From Paulinella micropora (Eukaryota; Cercozoa; Imbricatea; Euglyphida): DNA of 38,793 nt. The notes beneath the pieces are model-generated. The model had not been told where the DNA came from, did no database searches, and saw only the letters and a list, made by a program, of their open reading frames with translations. Shown piece after piece: positions 1 through 19,128 of the stretch. The DNA lies in the NCBI GenBank assembly GCA_009731375.1, contig BJOX01000047.1:352873-391665 (forward strand), given 5' to 3'. How positions within the stretch are numbered: position 1 is the stretch's first letter; the number at the start of each line of letters is the position of its first letter. The position numbers and the translations under genes are program-made.

Positions 1-194
1 CAGGATTGTGCTTCCCGTCGCTATTTCGGCATGTGACTTATAGGCGTATGGCTAGGCACACATAAGGCACCCCACCACGGGCCCAGCACACCCACACCAT
101 CCCCTAATTCTCTGTCTGTCGACAGATGGCACCCATTTCAAAAAACCAAGCCCAAGGGAGGGTCAGTGACACCTCAAGTGGCCTTGGTTCACTC
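1..194. other. Unique left edge, including an 81-bp segment repeated at 35104
   Basis: Bases 1-81 are identical to 35104-35184 in the same orientation. The match may extend left of the window. After base 81 the two copies diverge, here into unique sequence and there into TAGA repeat. No coding signal was recognised. Confidence 0.8.
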
Positions 195-195
195 C

Positions 196-263
<68 letters not shown>

Positions 264-302
264 GAGATAGATAGATAGATATATAGATAGATAGATAGAC
301 AC

Positions 303-374
<72 letters not shown>

Positions 375-658
375 GCACTTATCTTTGTGACCAGACAGCC
401 AACACCAACAGCGTACATTTATGTATGTAGTATGTATGTATGTATGTATGTATGTATGTATGTATGTATGTATGTATGTATGTATGTATGCATGCATGCA
501 TGTATGCATGTTTGTATGTATGTATGTATGTATGTATGTATGTATGTATGTATGCATGTATGTATGTATGTATGTATGTATGCATATGTTAGTACGTATT
601 TAAGAACGTATGCATGTATTTGCAGATACAGCGTTAAGTGCATAAGTTCATGTTGTGC

Positions 659-711
<53 letters not shown>

Positions 712-804
712 TCTTTACCATGCCCTTTGATTTATCACCACATGAATCGCCAAATAAAACCTATACAAACATATATACCTCTATCTATCTATCTATCTAT
801 CTAC

Positions 805-876
<72 letters not shown>

Positions 877-936
877 TTATCTATCTATCTATCTACCTAC
901 CTACCTACCTACCAACCAACCTACCTACCTACCTAC

Positions 937-997
<61 letters not shown>

Positions 998-1023
998 CAT
1001 CTATCTAACTATCTATCTACCTA

Positions 1024-7812
<6,789 letters not shown>

Positions 7813-8240
7813 GAAGCCCTATGGACGTACGTCAAAACACGCTTGAAAACATGAGGCAGGTGTCAAAAGTGTCAAACGAGGATTATAATGCTTCCCCTTT
7901 GGACACGACAAGACATATCAACATTACCAGAGAGTACTCCAGAGCAAGAGCAAGTACTAGAGCATAGAAATTCAAACAATAACACACAAAGGGGCATGAT
8001 TTACTATGGTAAGAACATTTTCATTTTTTACTCGTAGCAAGAGACAAGCAAGGTGACTTGATTGTGGTATTTGAGAATGGATCGAAAAACTCGGCCGCGG
8101 GCCCCAGTATTTCGACCAGCTCATGCCAAATGTTTGGAAATTGGCACGGCAAGGCCTGGCGCAAAAACCCTTTGCTGGAACGGCAGGGACCGCATTTTGC
8201 TCGTTGCTTTCCCCTTTTATCTGCGAACCCACATTTCACG
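7813..8240. promoter_or_regulatory. Shared upstream region of divergent EGF-like and ACP genes
   Basis: 428 bases, largely free of microsatellite, separate the start codons of the minus-strand EGF-like gene and the plus-strand acyl carrier protein gene. No TATA box or named element was identified with confidence. The region must contain both 5' UTRs and at least part of both promoters if the gene starts are right, which makes a bidirectional promoter plausible. Confidence 0.45.
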
Positions 8241-9995
8241 ATGTCCTTCCTGCGTCTCCTTAACTACAGGTGTGTCTCCAGTCACGCCTGCGTTATGTTT
8301 TGCTATTTTGAAGTTCCCTGCCTTTTGCGGGAACTTTTTTGCTCTTTTCGTGTTCGTTCTGCATGCTGCCGCTTTCGGTCTTCCCTGCGTGATGTCTGCA
8401 GAGCTCTACAAGTTTGCAGGCCCAGGATTGCTCCATGCACACTCCGGTAGGCTGAGCCCTCTTCATTCAGTATTCGTTGCTATTGCATTACTTCTCGGAA
8501 GATCTCTCGGAGCTTGTTGAGCATGTACCTGGTTTTTGTAGGCCGTTGACGGTCCCCTTACGAAGTTTTGGAGACACTGTCCGGGACTCGTTTTTGGACA
8601 GAAAGGAGGTATGAAAAGCCTGTGACAATGCACTGAAATCATTCCTACACCACAAGCATCAGCCAAAAATCTCCAATCCCTTGTGTTGCCTCCTGATTGC
8701 AAGATGGCAAGAGTGTGGTGCTCTTGTGGAATCACCTACACCTTCACATTGCAAAACTGTTTACTTAGGTTGCATCACGGGTTCTTGAGGTGATCAAGAA
8801 CTTCGAGGGGCTCAAGAACGCAGATAAACTTACTCCCGAATCTAAATTCGCTGGTCAACTTTACCCGTGCAAAACTGCTTTGTTCCTGCGTCAATACTGT
8901 GGGCTCTGTTGTTCTTGCTGGGTTTTGGTTGCAACTGATGGCATTCAGTTTCTGAAGCTGTTGTTTGATTGTCATGTATGTTTCTGTTCTTGTCGTGTCT
9001 CTGTGTTCTTGCTGTTGAAGTTTTTGTTGTCACGTAAATGTATGCCATGTTCACATATACATATGTATGTGTATGTATGTAGTGTATGTATGTATTATAT
9101 ATGTATATGTATGTATGTATGCATGTATGTATGTCTATGTGTGTAACTATGTATGTATTTATGTATGTATGTACATATGTATGTATGTTATGTATTTACG
9201 TATTTTATGTATATATGTATGGATGTATGTATGCATGTAGTATGCATTTATGTATTTATGTATGCATATTCCATACATTGCATAGATACATTACGCGTAC
9301 GTACATGCATACATACACACATGCATACATGCATGGTTGCGTACATACATACATACAGACAGACACATACACAGATACATGCATGTTGTGTGATCTGTCG
9401 TGTTAGATGGACGTGTATGTCGTATCATGTATTTTCACGCATCTTCATGCATTGTCATGTATTGTCATGTAATGTATGTCGTATCATGTATTGTCACGCA
9501 TTGTTATGCAGTGTCATGCATCGTCATGCTTGGTCATGTATTTTCATGTAATCTATCATGTAATGTAAAATAATGCTGTAACGTAATGTATGTAGTGTAT
9601 GCTATATGGTATGTATCGTATGTATGTATGCATGCATGCATGCATGATTGCTTGCACGTAGCATTCGTGCTTATGCATTTAGGAAGGTCTAAATAATCTG
9701 TGTACGTATGTACGTATGTATGTATCTATGTATCTATGTATATCTATGTATCTGTGTTGTATGTATGTATGTATGTATTTATGTATGCATGCATGCACGC
9801 ATGTATGTACGTATGTATACGTACGTATGTACGTTTGTATGTATTTATGTACGTATGTACGTTTGTATGTACGTATGTATGCGTATGTGTGTATGTATGT
9901 ATGCATGTATGTATGTATGTAATGTATGTATGTATGTATGTAATTTATGTATGTATGTATGCATGCATGTATGTATGTACATATGTACGCACATG

Positions 9996-10026
<31 letters not shown>

Positions 10027-10363
10027 TTATGTATGTATGTAATGTATGTATGTATGTATGTAATGTAATGCATGTAATGTAATGTAATGTATGTATGTAT
10101 GTATGCATATATTATTGCATGCGTGATTAGTTATGCAAAGTTTGTTTACTAAATGGAATGCTTTATGTTATGTTATGTTGTATCATGCTATGTTATGTTA
10201 TGTTATATCATGTACATATATCATGTTTATGTCATGTCAGTGATATGTTAGTGTTATGTTCTGAAAGTATGCACGCATATATCTTTGTATCTATTGTATG
10301 TATGTACATGTGCATGTATGTGTGTGCGCAGACTTAGGTTTGGACAGTCTGGACGCAGTGGAG

Positions 10364-10406
<43 letters not shown>

Positions 10407-10617
10407 GTACACTCTCTCTCGTTCTCTCTCTCTCAGGTGGTGATGGCTCTTGAGGACGAGTTTCTGATGGACATCCCTGACCTCGAGGCAGAAAAGATCC
10501 AATCCGTCAACCAAGGTGCCTTCTAATTTATATCTTCATTTACATATTTATCGATATCTTCTTTACCTATAGTATTCTCCTTCCTCCTCCCCCTCGTCTG
10601 TTCCCTTCAAAGCTAAA

Positions 10618-10653
<36 letters not shown>

Positions 10654-10724
10654 CACTTACTTACTTGCTTGCTTGCTTCTTCTCAGCGATCGACTACATT
10701 TCCGCACATCCCAACGCGCAGTAA
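8241..10724 (+). CDS. Mitochondrial acyl carrier protein (complete, 7 exons)
   Basis: Seven exons join with matching phases: 8241-8269, 8402-8446, 8542-8608, 8769-8853, 10332-10363, 10437-10515 and 10687-10724 (TAA). The product is 124 residues. The N-terminus (MSFLRLLNYRALQV, many arginines, no acids) looks like a mitochondrial targeting peptide. FLDRKEVASRVLEVIKNF is helix I of the family. DLGLDSLDAVE carries the phosphopantetheine serine (Ser81), and EVVMALEDEF, IPDLEAEKI and AIDYISAHP follow in canonical order. The family carries acyl chains for mitochondrial fatty-acid and lipoate synthesis and is a complex I / iron-sulfur assembly subunit (NDUFAB1/mtACP). All introns are GT-AG. Intron 4 (1478 nt) is mostly TATG microsatellite, and intron 5 is only 73 nt of CT/CA repeat. 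The gene appears intact. Confidence 0.95.
9060..10110. repeat. TATG-type microsatellite and derivatives in ACP intron 4
   Basis: Imperfect (TATG)n with CATG, TACG and TTATG variants fills most of intron 4 of the acyl carrier protein gene. The repeating CMYV-type ORFs here are not genes. Confidence 0.95.
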
Positions 10725-11617
10725 TCGTAATCGCAGTCTTCTCCTCTCCTCTCCTCTCCTCTCTCCCGTTTCTTTCCCCAACAACAGTGTGTACCCGAAC
10801 GTCTTGTTTCTCCTTCCCGTCTTTGCCTTTTTTGACGTTTGAAATGCTGAAGACACTGTCTGAGAGCTCACTAGAGTGGCTTTCCAAAGGGCGTGCTCAG
10901 AATCGTCATGTCTCAAAGCATTGCATGAGAAAAATGACCTAAAAGCTTGATTGTTTGTGCCACTTGGATATCGTCAGTATTTAGACCCTGACACGACAAG
11001 CAGCAGAGCATCAACACAATTTCCCTATCTATTTTTGGTCATCACCACCTCTCTCTGCTCTCCGTGCTAGAGTAGCAGTCTATTTTCTTTCCTCTATTAT
11101 TTTTCCTCTGATCCGACGTAAGGACATGTCACTTCCCTTTGCCGCGCGGCCGATGGACTAAGCGAACCTGGGCGGCGAAGGGTTTGGCGGAATAGGAATA
11201 CGAATACATGCGTATCGTATTCATATATTCTACACATAACGTTCTCTCTTGCTGCTTCCCCTCGTCGCTCCCTTCTCCAGCCGTCGATATTTACTACGTG
11301 ACTCTGCAGAGTCTATGTATGAATACCGTACGCACACAAGCACATCTTCTCTATTATCAGTAATAAATTCGCAATTGAGCTTTCTACTATAATAGTTGGC
11401 GGAATCATTTTCATTTTGATCTGCAATATATTGCTATTATTAATAATATGAAGAGTTACGATAATTATTTATAATAATTTCAAATGTGAAATTTTGTTAT
11501 TAACCCTAAACCCGGCAATCCACATTTGTGGTTCAAAAACAAATTTGTGGATCTTGGGGATTGTTCAAGTTTTTAAGCCCCAAATGTGGCAATATTGGCA
11601 GTACTTTGTTTGTATTA
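10725..11617. other. 3' flank of ACP gene up to the retrotransposon
   Basis: Probable 3' UTR and intergenic DNA, AT-rich towards the end. One AATAAA-like string lies near 11362, but I cannot say it is used. At 11517-11600 an imperfect inverted repeat built on CCACATTTGTGG could be a small hairpin element. No coding signal was recognised. Confidence 0.5.
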
Positions 11618-11622
11618 AATAC

Positions 11623-11778
11623 TGTTACGATAGTAGGATATTTAATAAACAGATAACTGTTACTAACGATATGAAGACTGAGGAATACGTAAAGTAGGGA
11701 CTCCGTATTCTCCAGACCAAGGATTAACCGACAGACCGGAACGATCAGTATTGTCATTATATACCGGGTGGGCAGGCA
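11623..11778 (-). repeat. 3' LTR of the retrotransposon
   Basis: Same sequence family and orientation as 24610-24763. It differs by one base in the internal motif (ACGTAAAGTAGGG). Similarity continues a few bases past the TG/CA ends (CATAAT...CTTCTG), so the exact boundary is uncertain by several bases. Confidence 0.85.
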
Positions 11779-11782
11779 TAAT

Positions 11783-11796
11783 CCCTTCTGCCCCCC
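11783..11796 (-). other. Polypurine tract candidate
   Basis: On the element's strand GGGGGGCAGAAGGG lies just before the 3' LTR, where second-strand priming is expected. One C interrupts the purines. Confidence 0.55.
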
Positions 11797-12693
11797 GAGC
11801 GCGCTCGCCAGTATGCGCGCGAGGAGTCGAACTTACGCCACCGCCGACCAACCTCGGGATAAAATGCAAATATGAACCTGAGTGACGGTCAACGCCGTAC
11901 GTATTAACAAATTAAACAAAATTGTAGGTTGTGCCAAACGCCAACACTGACTTACATTATGTAAAATTTTAGTTAATTTCCGGTTACGCCCTTCAAGAAT
12001 CGTCGCCTGTTGAATCGGTTTCCGCCACCGCACGCCTGAAAATGCACCCCTCCTCTGTTGAGACCACAACTTGCCCTTCATCCTCCATTCCTTGTAACCT
12101 GCACCTAGTCACTCAATGTCCACCCGACCTAGTGTCTGTCTATACTATCCTGGGCAACTCTGAGTCTTCCCTTCCCGCTTCCGCGACTCCGTTGAATCCG
12201 CAGATCCAATGCTTCCCTAGCAGTGCTATCGTTCGATCGATATTCATATGTTGTTGCCGCTCCTCGTGCTCTGACGCAGCCGCAGTCTGGGTCCCGCCGC
12301 ATCCAACATGTTGGAACCGGCGCCCCCGTCTCGGTCACGCCGAATCCCGCTCGTCGAAGCCGCCCCCGTCTCGGTCACGCTGAATCTAACTGGTTGAAGC
12401 CGCCCCCGTCTCGGGAGTCACGCCGAATCCCACTTGTTGAAGCCACCCCCGTCTAGGTCACGCTGAATCCTACTGTAACTCGAAGGTGACTGATACCTCT
12501 GGTTTAATATCCTCATATTGCCCTCTCGGTGCGCTGTAGTCCCGGTCGCCCAGCCCAGAGGTAACGTAGGCAAGGAAAGGCTCCCCCCGGACCTTTGCAA
12601 CCCCCACCAAGGCGCCTCCGGCACTGAAACGCCATGCTTGAAACGAACCTGAGTGCTAATAACACGAATGATATACACACCCCCTCATCCACT

Positions 12694-13045
12694 CATCACT
12701 CCATCCCTTCTCCCCCCAAAAAGATCTATTTGCCCTTTTGATCCCCTTCGCAGCCCCTCTGAAAGATGTTTGCATTCTGGTGCCCCCCCTCACCCGAGTG
12801 TCAGAGTTGCCGCTTGCCAGTTGCCCCGTTTCTCTTTCTTCTCATCATCTTTCTTGTTCAACTTTCTCATCACTCCATCCCTTCTCCCCCCCCAAAAGGT
12901 CCATGTCCCTTTTTGATCCCCTTCGCAGCCCCCTCTGGATGATGTTTGCACTCTGGTGTCCCCCCTCCGAGTGTCAGAGTTGCCGCTTGCCCGTTGTCCC
13001 GTTTCTCTTTCTTCTCATCATCTTTCTTCTTCATCTTTCTCATCT
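12694..13045. repeat. Two 174-bp tandem repeats
   Basis: The segment starting CATCACTCCATCCCTTCTCC at 12694 recurs at 12868 and covers a second diverged unit to about 13045. Both hold GATCCCCTTCGCAGCCCC and GAGTGTCAGAGTTGCCGC. Confidence 0.9.
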
Positions 13046-13750
13046 CTGCCCCTCGCCCCCTCCCCTCTCACTATCCTATCCTCTGACTATATCATCCACC
13101 CCCCCCCCCCCCCCCCCCCCCNNNNNNNNNNCCCCCCCCCCCGGCTATCCTATCCATCCTATTGACTATCCCTATTTGGTATCCCGTGTCTTCCTCCCCT
13201 CGCTCTTCTACCCCTCTCTATCTAAACTGGATTAGTCAATATGTATTATTCCCCCAACCCAACCCGTATGTCCCCTTCACCCGTTGTTATCAAAAGAATA
13301 TATAAAGTTCCATATCATCGCTCGTCACAGAGCGGAAAGAAAAAGAATAAAGTCTTGTATCAGGCCGCTTCCCAGTTTCCCCCATGAGCCTATCAGGCGT
13401 AAGACATGTTTGTCATTCATTTCCCGATATGTCTGTTATGCCCGATATGTCAGTCTGATATATTTCCCCCATCACACCGTAAAGTCACATGATATTATGT
13501 ATGCCTATACCTGTGAGCCTGAATGATATAATATTTTTCCCATATTTGTCTGTATATATGACCCGCATCGTCACAATGTTTACCTTGTTAGTATAAAATG
13601 CCTGTGGCATGCCCGTCACCGTACCTGTGAATGTAAAAATATACCGCTCCCCCTCTCTCATCTTCATTCATCTTCGAATTCGTATGTCAGTCATATTCTC
13701 ATCACCCCCTTATAAAGTCCCGCAATTCATTGATACCGTGATCATCCTCT

Positions 13751-13861
13751 CATATACCCGCAAGTCATATAAGCCGCTATCACCCATCATATACCCGCAA
13801 GTCATATAAGCCGCTATCACCCATCATATACCCGCAAGTCATATAAGCCGCTATCACCCCG
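13751..13861. repeat. Three 37-bp tandem repeats
   Basis: Three nearly identical 37-base units, each starting CATATACCCGCAAGTCATAT. They lie in the 3' non-coding region of the retrotransposon. Only the last unit differs, at its end. Confidence 0.95.
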
Positions 13862-14006
13862 TCCTGTGCCCGCAGGTCGTATTCTTCTCATCTCGTCATC
13901 TCTCATCTTCTTTCTTATTCTTCATTTTTCTCTATTCCTATACTATCCTCTCACTCGTCACCCATTCATCACCCCCTTCCCCGTTGTGCCCGTCCTCTGG
14001 CCCGAG

Positions 14007-15289
14007 TCATCCGACCACCCGTCGTAGGCGCTTCTTGCCTCTTGATCCAACCGCCGCCGGTGGAGCGCCGATAATATCGAAAGGCAATGCCTCCGCATCG
14101 ATCTCGTCCCAAATCTGTGCCGGTATCCGCCTCTCTTCCGTGAGGTCGAACGGTACTTTCAGCACTAACCGCGGTCTCGTCTGAATGGTGTATGGGATAT
14201 GATCCTCGTCGTCCAACTTGATGGTGGCATCCCACGTTTCCCGCTTCTTCCCCGCCTTTTCTAGAAAAACCGGATCGAACCGCCGCATCTTTTCCTCTGC
14301 TACCTCGTCACTACTCCTCCAAAACTGCATCACCGGCGTTATGCCCTTCCCCGCCTTATGTCGTGACGCCCCCCCCTGACTTAGAACCCTCATGACATAA
14401 AAATCATCCAATGTGTCATCGCTTACCTCTTTCGCCGCCGGCATCATCAAGTAGAACTTGCCCGTTCTCCCTTTTATCCCATCGATCTCCGCCGCTTTTC
14501 CCACCCACAGGCCTCGCTTGTTTTTGATCCCCAAATGTCCCTCCGGTGCCTCTGGCCTCGATGGCCCCCCTGTACCTTGCTTGTCTTGACCCCCTTGTGC
14601 TCCCACGCCTTTCCCCTCTGCTTCCCCCTCCCTGCCTTGTATTCCTCCCTCCTCCCGATTCTTGTCCTCCTCTCTCCGCTTTCCTCATCCCGCTTTTGTT
14701 TCTGTGAAACTCTCTCATGTGAACCCGTCTCCAATTCCTCTATTGCGTCTTGCAATATTTTTTTCTCCTCCGCATCCTGTTCGAGCGTCACCTCCTCCCT
14801 CAGCCTCGCAATCTCCTCCGCCCTCTGCGTCCGTGTCAACAACGGCCGTGGGTTTCCAAATTGATCCGCCGTCCACTCCAAGGCATCCTGCTCCGTTTCG
14901 TAATCCAACAAGTAAGGCGAGAACTTGACCAATCGCCGAACGTGGACTATCTGTTCCTTTTTCGTCCGCTGGTGTCTGATCTTATAATTGTAGGCCGCGG
15001 TTTGTTTCATAATCTGATACGAACCCTGCCATTTCTCATAGAGCTTTGTTGAGACCCCCACTGGAACGTTTGGGCAGTATAGCAGCACTGTATCCCCCTC
15101 TCGGAATTCCACGTGTTTATATTTCTGTTGGCCCTTCTCGTCCTCCGTCCGCATTGCCGCCTCCCGATGCTTAGTCACAATTTGTTCCGCTTCCGCTAGG
15201 GCCCATAACCTCACTGCCATCAGCTCCAACGGCTGATACAATGCCTTGTGTTGGTTAAGACCTTGCCAAACACCATCTGATGTGGGCAC
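14007..15289 (-). pseudogene. pol: Integrase C-terminus with GPY/F-like domain and long tail
   Basis: The stretch VLLYCPNVPVGVSTKLYEKW and following GSYQIMKQTAAYNYKI match the GPY/F module of gypsy integrases. A charged linker and a frameshift near 14520-14600 follow, then about 180 residues of globular-looking sequence (GRTGKFYLMMPAAKEVSDDT; MQFWRSSDEVAEE; RPRLVLKVPFDLTEERR). I do not recognise this tail. No chromodomain is visible. Confidence 0.7.
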
Positions 15290-16516
15290 AGTCTAGCCCT
15301 ACCCCCCAAAGACGAAGAACCCAGATTGTTCACCGCAAAGGTAAACGCTTGTAATGCCTCTGGCCATTTGGTTTGCCCGTTCTGACAATAGATCTTCAAG
15401 GACGCCTTCCGCGTACGATGCATCCTCTCTATCTTCCCGTTAGCCATAGGGTTGTATGCCGTGACATAATCCCACCGAAACCCGTAGTATGCACTGAGCT
15501 CGTTCGACACCTAATTGATAAAGGAGCTTCCTCTGTCTGATATGATCTTCCTGGGCACCCCGATCCGGCTGAATACGTTATCAATCAGTGCTTTGGCCGT
15601 CGTCTCCTTGGTGTCGTCAGCCGTGGGAACCGCAATCACGTAGTTAGAGGCCCGATCAATAATCGTGAGGATATACTTGTATCGACCCTCCCCCGCTGCC
15701 GGTAAAGGCCCGACGTAATCGATGTGAATCGTGTCAAATATATCCCGTGTTATGTCATACTGCCCCAGTAGCCCCTTGTTCGCATCGTAGACCGTCTTCG
15801 CCCTCTGGCATGGCCCACATCCCGAAATGAAACTCTTGATGTCCTTATCCATCGTGTCCCAATAAAACCGCCGAGTCATAGACCACCTCATCCTATCCAG
15901 CCCCGGTTGACTCTGCAAAGGGCAGTTGTGTGCCCCTATCAGAATCGCGTACCGTAACGCTGCCGGCACCCATACCACCCACCGTTTCGGATCGTCCTTG
16001 TTCTTGGCCCCGCTCCCGAAATACCAGATTAGCCCGTCCGAAAGTGTACTTCTCCTTCCGCCACTTTATGTCCCCGTCCGCCGAAATCCCCGTCGGGTTC
16101 TCCTGGTGCGCAATAAACCGCTTCCACTCCTCACTGTCCCGCGTGAGCTTGCGGAACATGTCCACCGACGCAAACTTGATCTCCGTCTTGTTTTCCAACT
16201 CCAAGGATACCCGGCTTGGGTGTGTGTCCCTCAACATAAGTTCCGGTTTCGCCTTCGTCGGAATCACAATGTTCCCCACCATGGGCATGGTTCGCTACGG
16301 AAAAGGTTTCAAACCTCCCACCTCATCCTCCGTCAGCTCCCCCTGTACCGCCTCCTTCCATATTTCTTCCTCATATCCCTTTCGCGCATCCTCCAACCCG
16401 TGTTCTTCACAACAATCCACCGACTGTGCGTGGGCCGCTTCGTAAAACCGCACATCCTCCCTCTGCGCCTCCTTCCTGTTCCTATGTATTTCCGCTACCT
16501 GCGACACATAGTCCAT
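15290..16516 (-). pseudogene. pol: Connection region and integrase core
   Basis: After a charged connection region, the zinc-finger region reads GAHNCPLQSQPGLDRM then CGPCQRAK, so the second histidine of HHCC appears as Gln. The catalytic D,D-35-E triad is visible: HIDYVGPLP, ISDRGSSF and NGKIERMHRT. An in-frame TAG (near 15508) falls just after the second Asp, and another TAG lies near 16292. Both are in otherwise continuous frames. Confidence 0.85.
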
Positions 16517-16531
16517 ACCGTTGATGGGTTT

Positions 16532-17190
16532 TCAGTCGTCGAAATTCGCCCTTTGCTCCTCCTCTTCCAAATCTATTTTTCCCAAGACCGTTAAAACCGC
16601 TGCGGCCGTCTTGAAGTGAAACCGCGTCAGGTTCATGCCACTCTTCTTCTCCGCGTCGTATACCGGTTTCAGTGCGAAGACAACATGACTCTGCTGTTGC
16701 GCCCGTGTATCCTTGTCGTCCGCCACCGCCTCCTCCTTCTTCTCCTTCGCATTGTCGTCCTCCGGCGCACCCCCAGCCCTTGACTGGTAGTCCGCACGAT
16801 AGTTCTCCTTACCCGATATGAATTCAATCGTGAAGTCGTATTCGGATAGCTCCAACTGCCATCTTGCCAACCTGCCCGTGAGATCCTGCGACATCAACCA
16901 CTGTAGGTTGTTGTGATCCGACCGCACCGTCGTCCCCTTTGCTCCCCACAGATAGTCACGTAGTTTCTTGAAACCCCAGACTATGGCCAACGACTCTCTC
17001 TGCCGCGTGCAGTACTGTTGTTCTGCCCGTGTCATTCGCAGACTCAGAACATCACCTGCCTCAAACGCCCCTCATCATCCCTCTGTTGCAGAACCCCTCC
17101 TATCGCATATGCCGATGCATCCGTGTCGAGTATGAAACTCTTGTTGAAATTGGGAAGCTGTAAAACCGTACCCCTTCGCTCCATGGGTCC
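16532..17190 (-). pseudogene. pol: RNase H domain of the retrotransposon
   Basis: LDTDASAYAIGGVLQQ gives the first catalytic Asp. RESLAIVWGFKKLRDYLWG gives the Glu, RSDHNNLQWL the next Asp, and ENYRADYQSRAG the last. A frameshift lies near 17035. The frame ends in an in-frame TGA near 16529, with coding continuing in the same frame beyond it. Confidence 0.85.
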
Positions 17191-19120
17191 ATCAAGATAT
17201 GTGCCCTTAGTGTTTCAACCGCCTTATGAACCGCTGGTGGCCACGTACTCCCCGCACCGCACTTGCCCTCTTTCATGAACAACCGTATTGGTTCCGCGAT
17301 TTTTGCGAATCCCGGTATAAATTCACTATAGTATTGCGCCAAGGACACAAAGGAGTGTAAATCGGATCTCGTCGCAGGAAGAGGCATAGCCGCAAGCGCT
17401 TCTCGCTTCTTCCTCGCAATCGAACACGTCCCGTTCTCAATGTCGTACCCCAGATACTGTATCCGCTTCTGTAAGAAGTGGCACTTCTTAGCATTCAACC
17501 GGAATCTGAACGCCTTGACCCGTCTCATGACGTCCCGCAAATGTTGTATGTGTTCCTCTACCGAGTTAGAGAAAATGACCACATCATCCAAATACGCGAA
17601 GGCGTATCCCGTCGTATCCCCGTACTTCTCCGCAAATTCCGCGTCTCGGAAATTCGCACCCAACATCTTTGTCATCGCCTGCTGAAATATGCCCGGTGCC
17701 ACGTAGGTTGTCATCCCCACCATGAATGCCGTTAGGTAGCGGCTTTCCTCCGCCAACGGGATCTGAATCCGCTTTTCAAATCCAACGTCGAGTATATTTT
17801 CGCTTTCTGCAACACCTCTATTCCCCTCCACACGTCTGGCACCGGTGTCTCTATCTTTTTGATGATTTCGTTTATCCTCCAATAGTTGATACACATCCGC
17901 AACGTTCCGTCTGGTTTCGGCGCCATGCGTACCGGAGACGCATACTCCGATAGCCGCGCCTCGATCAATCCCTTTTCCAAAAGTTCCGCCGTCATATCCC
18001 TCGCAATCCGATCCTCATGATGGCTCAACCGCGAAGGCCGTCCTATCCCCGGTACCTCTTGCCCCATCTCTCGTTCGAAAACCGCGACGTGGCTTATCAC
18101 CGATCCCCCCTCCAAAGGGCCGAAAGCTTGGATGTTATCTTCCATGACCCCCATAGCCGCAGCCTTTTCCTCTGACGTGCCCTCCCATGTCTCCGACTGT
18201 TCCTGTAACGCCTGTCTCGCCTTATCCGTCTCCTCCTTGATCTGCTCCTCTGTCGCTTGCCCCTGTATGTCATCCACCGCCATCTCTGCTCCATCCCCGT
18301 CTAAACCCTCCCTCGACCGATATAAGGTTGGTGTCTTCCGCTCTTGATCAGCGAATCTTGCCAGTTGGTCCATCATCATAGCATACTGAATGGCGTGTGT
18401 CCTGTGGTATACCCCAGATATGTGCGTGAACGCTTCATCCCGAATGGAGGCCAAATCCCGATCCAGAAGTTCCTCTCGGTACCGCCTCGCTATCTTCCTC
18501 GATCCGAGTCGGCAAGCCACTATCAACTTCTGTGTGCGACTCGGAATCGGTATCGGGTCCGCGATTAGGAAATCTTCCACATCGTACCACCACATTTCCG
18601 TTCTCCTTCCTACAGGAAACATAATTGTGAAGTCCCCGTGTGAAAGCAGATTTTTCAATGTCTTCTTGATCTGGGACACCGAATCCGCTACCATGAGTTG
18701 GCTTCCCCACCGCTCCTGCAGGAAGTTCAAAATCTCCACCTTGGCCTGGCTAGGTTTGCCCGTATTGCATACTACATATTGCGCCATAGGTAACACCCGT
18801 GTATCCATTTCCTTATGTTGGTATCCCAAGTCTCGCCCGTGTTTCGGAAAACCGTCCGAGGCCTCCTCCCTCTGTCTCCGGAAATACTCCAACCTCGTGT
18901 CGACCATAGCAACGATTCTTGCCCTCGTCCACTCATCTTCCGACTCGCTCTTCTCTTCCTCTTCCTCGTGATCTCCGATTGCAAAAACCTCCTGTCCCGC
19001 TGCCTTATCTTCCTCTCCCTTCTCAATCTCTACCCGTGCCGCCCTGAAATCGTTCGCCACCCATGCCCCCGGTATGTCTCTTTGTCCCTCCTCTGGGTCG
19101 TAATCCACCACTCGATACAC
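17100..19120 (-). pseudogene. pol: Reverse transcriptase of Ty3/gypsy type, with long N-terminal spacer
   Basis: The first 330 residues or so after the start are a charged linker without a recognised domain. Then come RT blocks: VRMAPKPDGTLRMCINYWRI, YSTLDLKSGF (first catalytic Asp), a frameshift near 17770, IPLAEESRYLTAFMVG, AYLDDVVIFS (YLDD catalytic site), KKCHFLQKRIQYLGYDI and LHSFVSLAQYYSEFIPGFAK. This order is diagnostic of Metaviridae-type pol. A second frameshift lies near 17160, entering RNase H. Confidence 0.9.
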
Positions 19121-19128
19121 CGGAGCGT

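Larger units (their letters stand above)
11797..14006 (-). other. 3' non-coding region of the retrotransposon with internal tandem repeats
   Basis: About 2.2 kb between the pol stop and the 3' LTR, pyrimidine-rich on the plus strand. It holds three tandem families: about four 40-bp units built on CGCCCCCGTCTCGGTCACGC (12320-12475), two 174-bp units (12694-13045) and three 37-bp units (13751-13861). A poly-C run with a 10-base gap lies at 13101-13142. No convincing ORF was seen. Confidence 0.75.
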
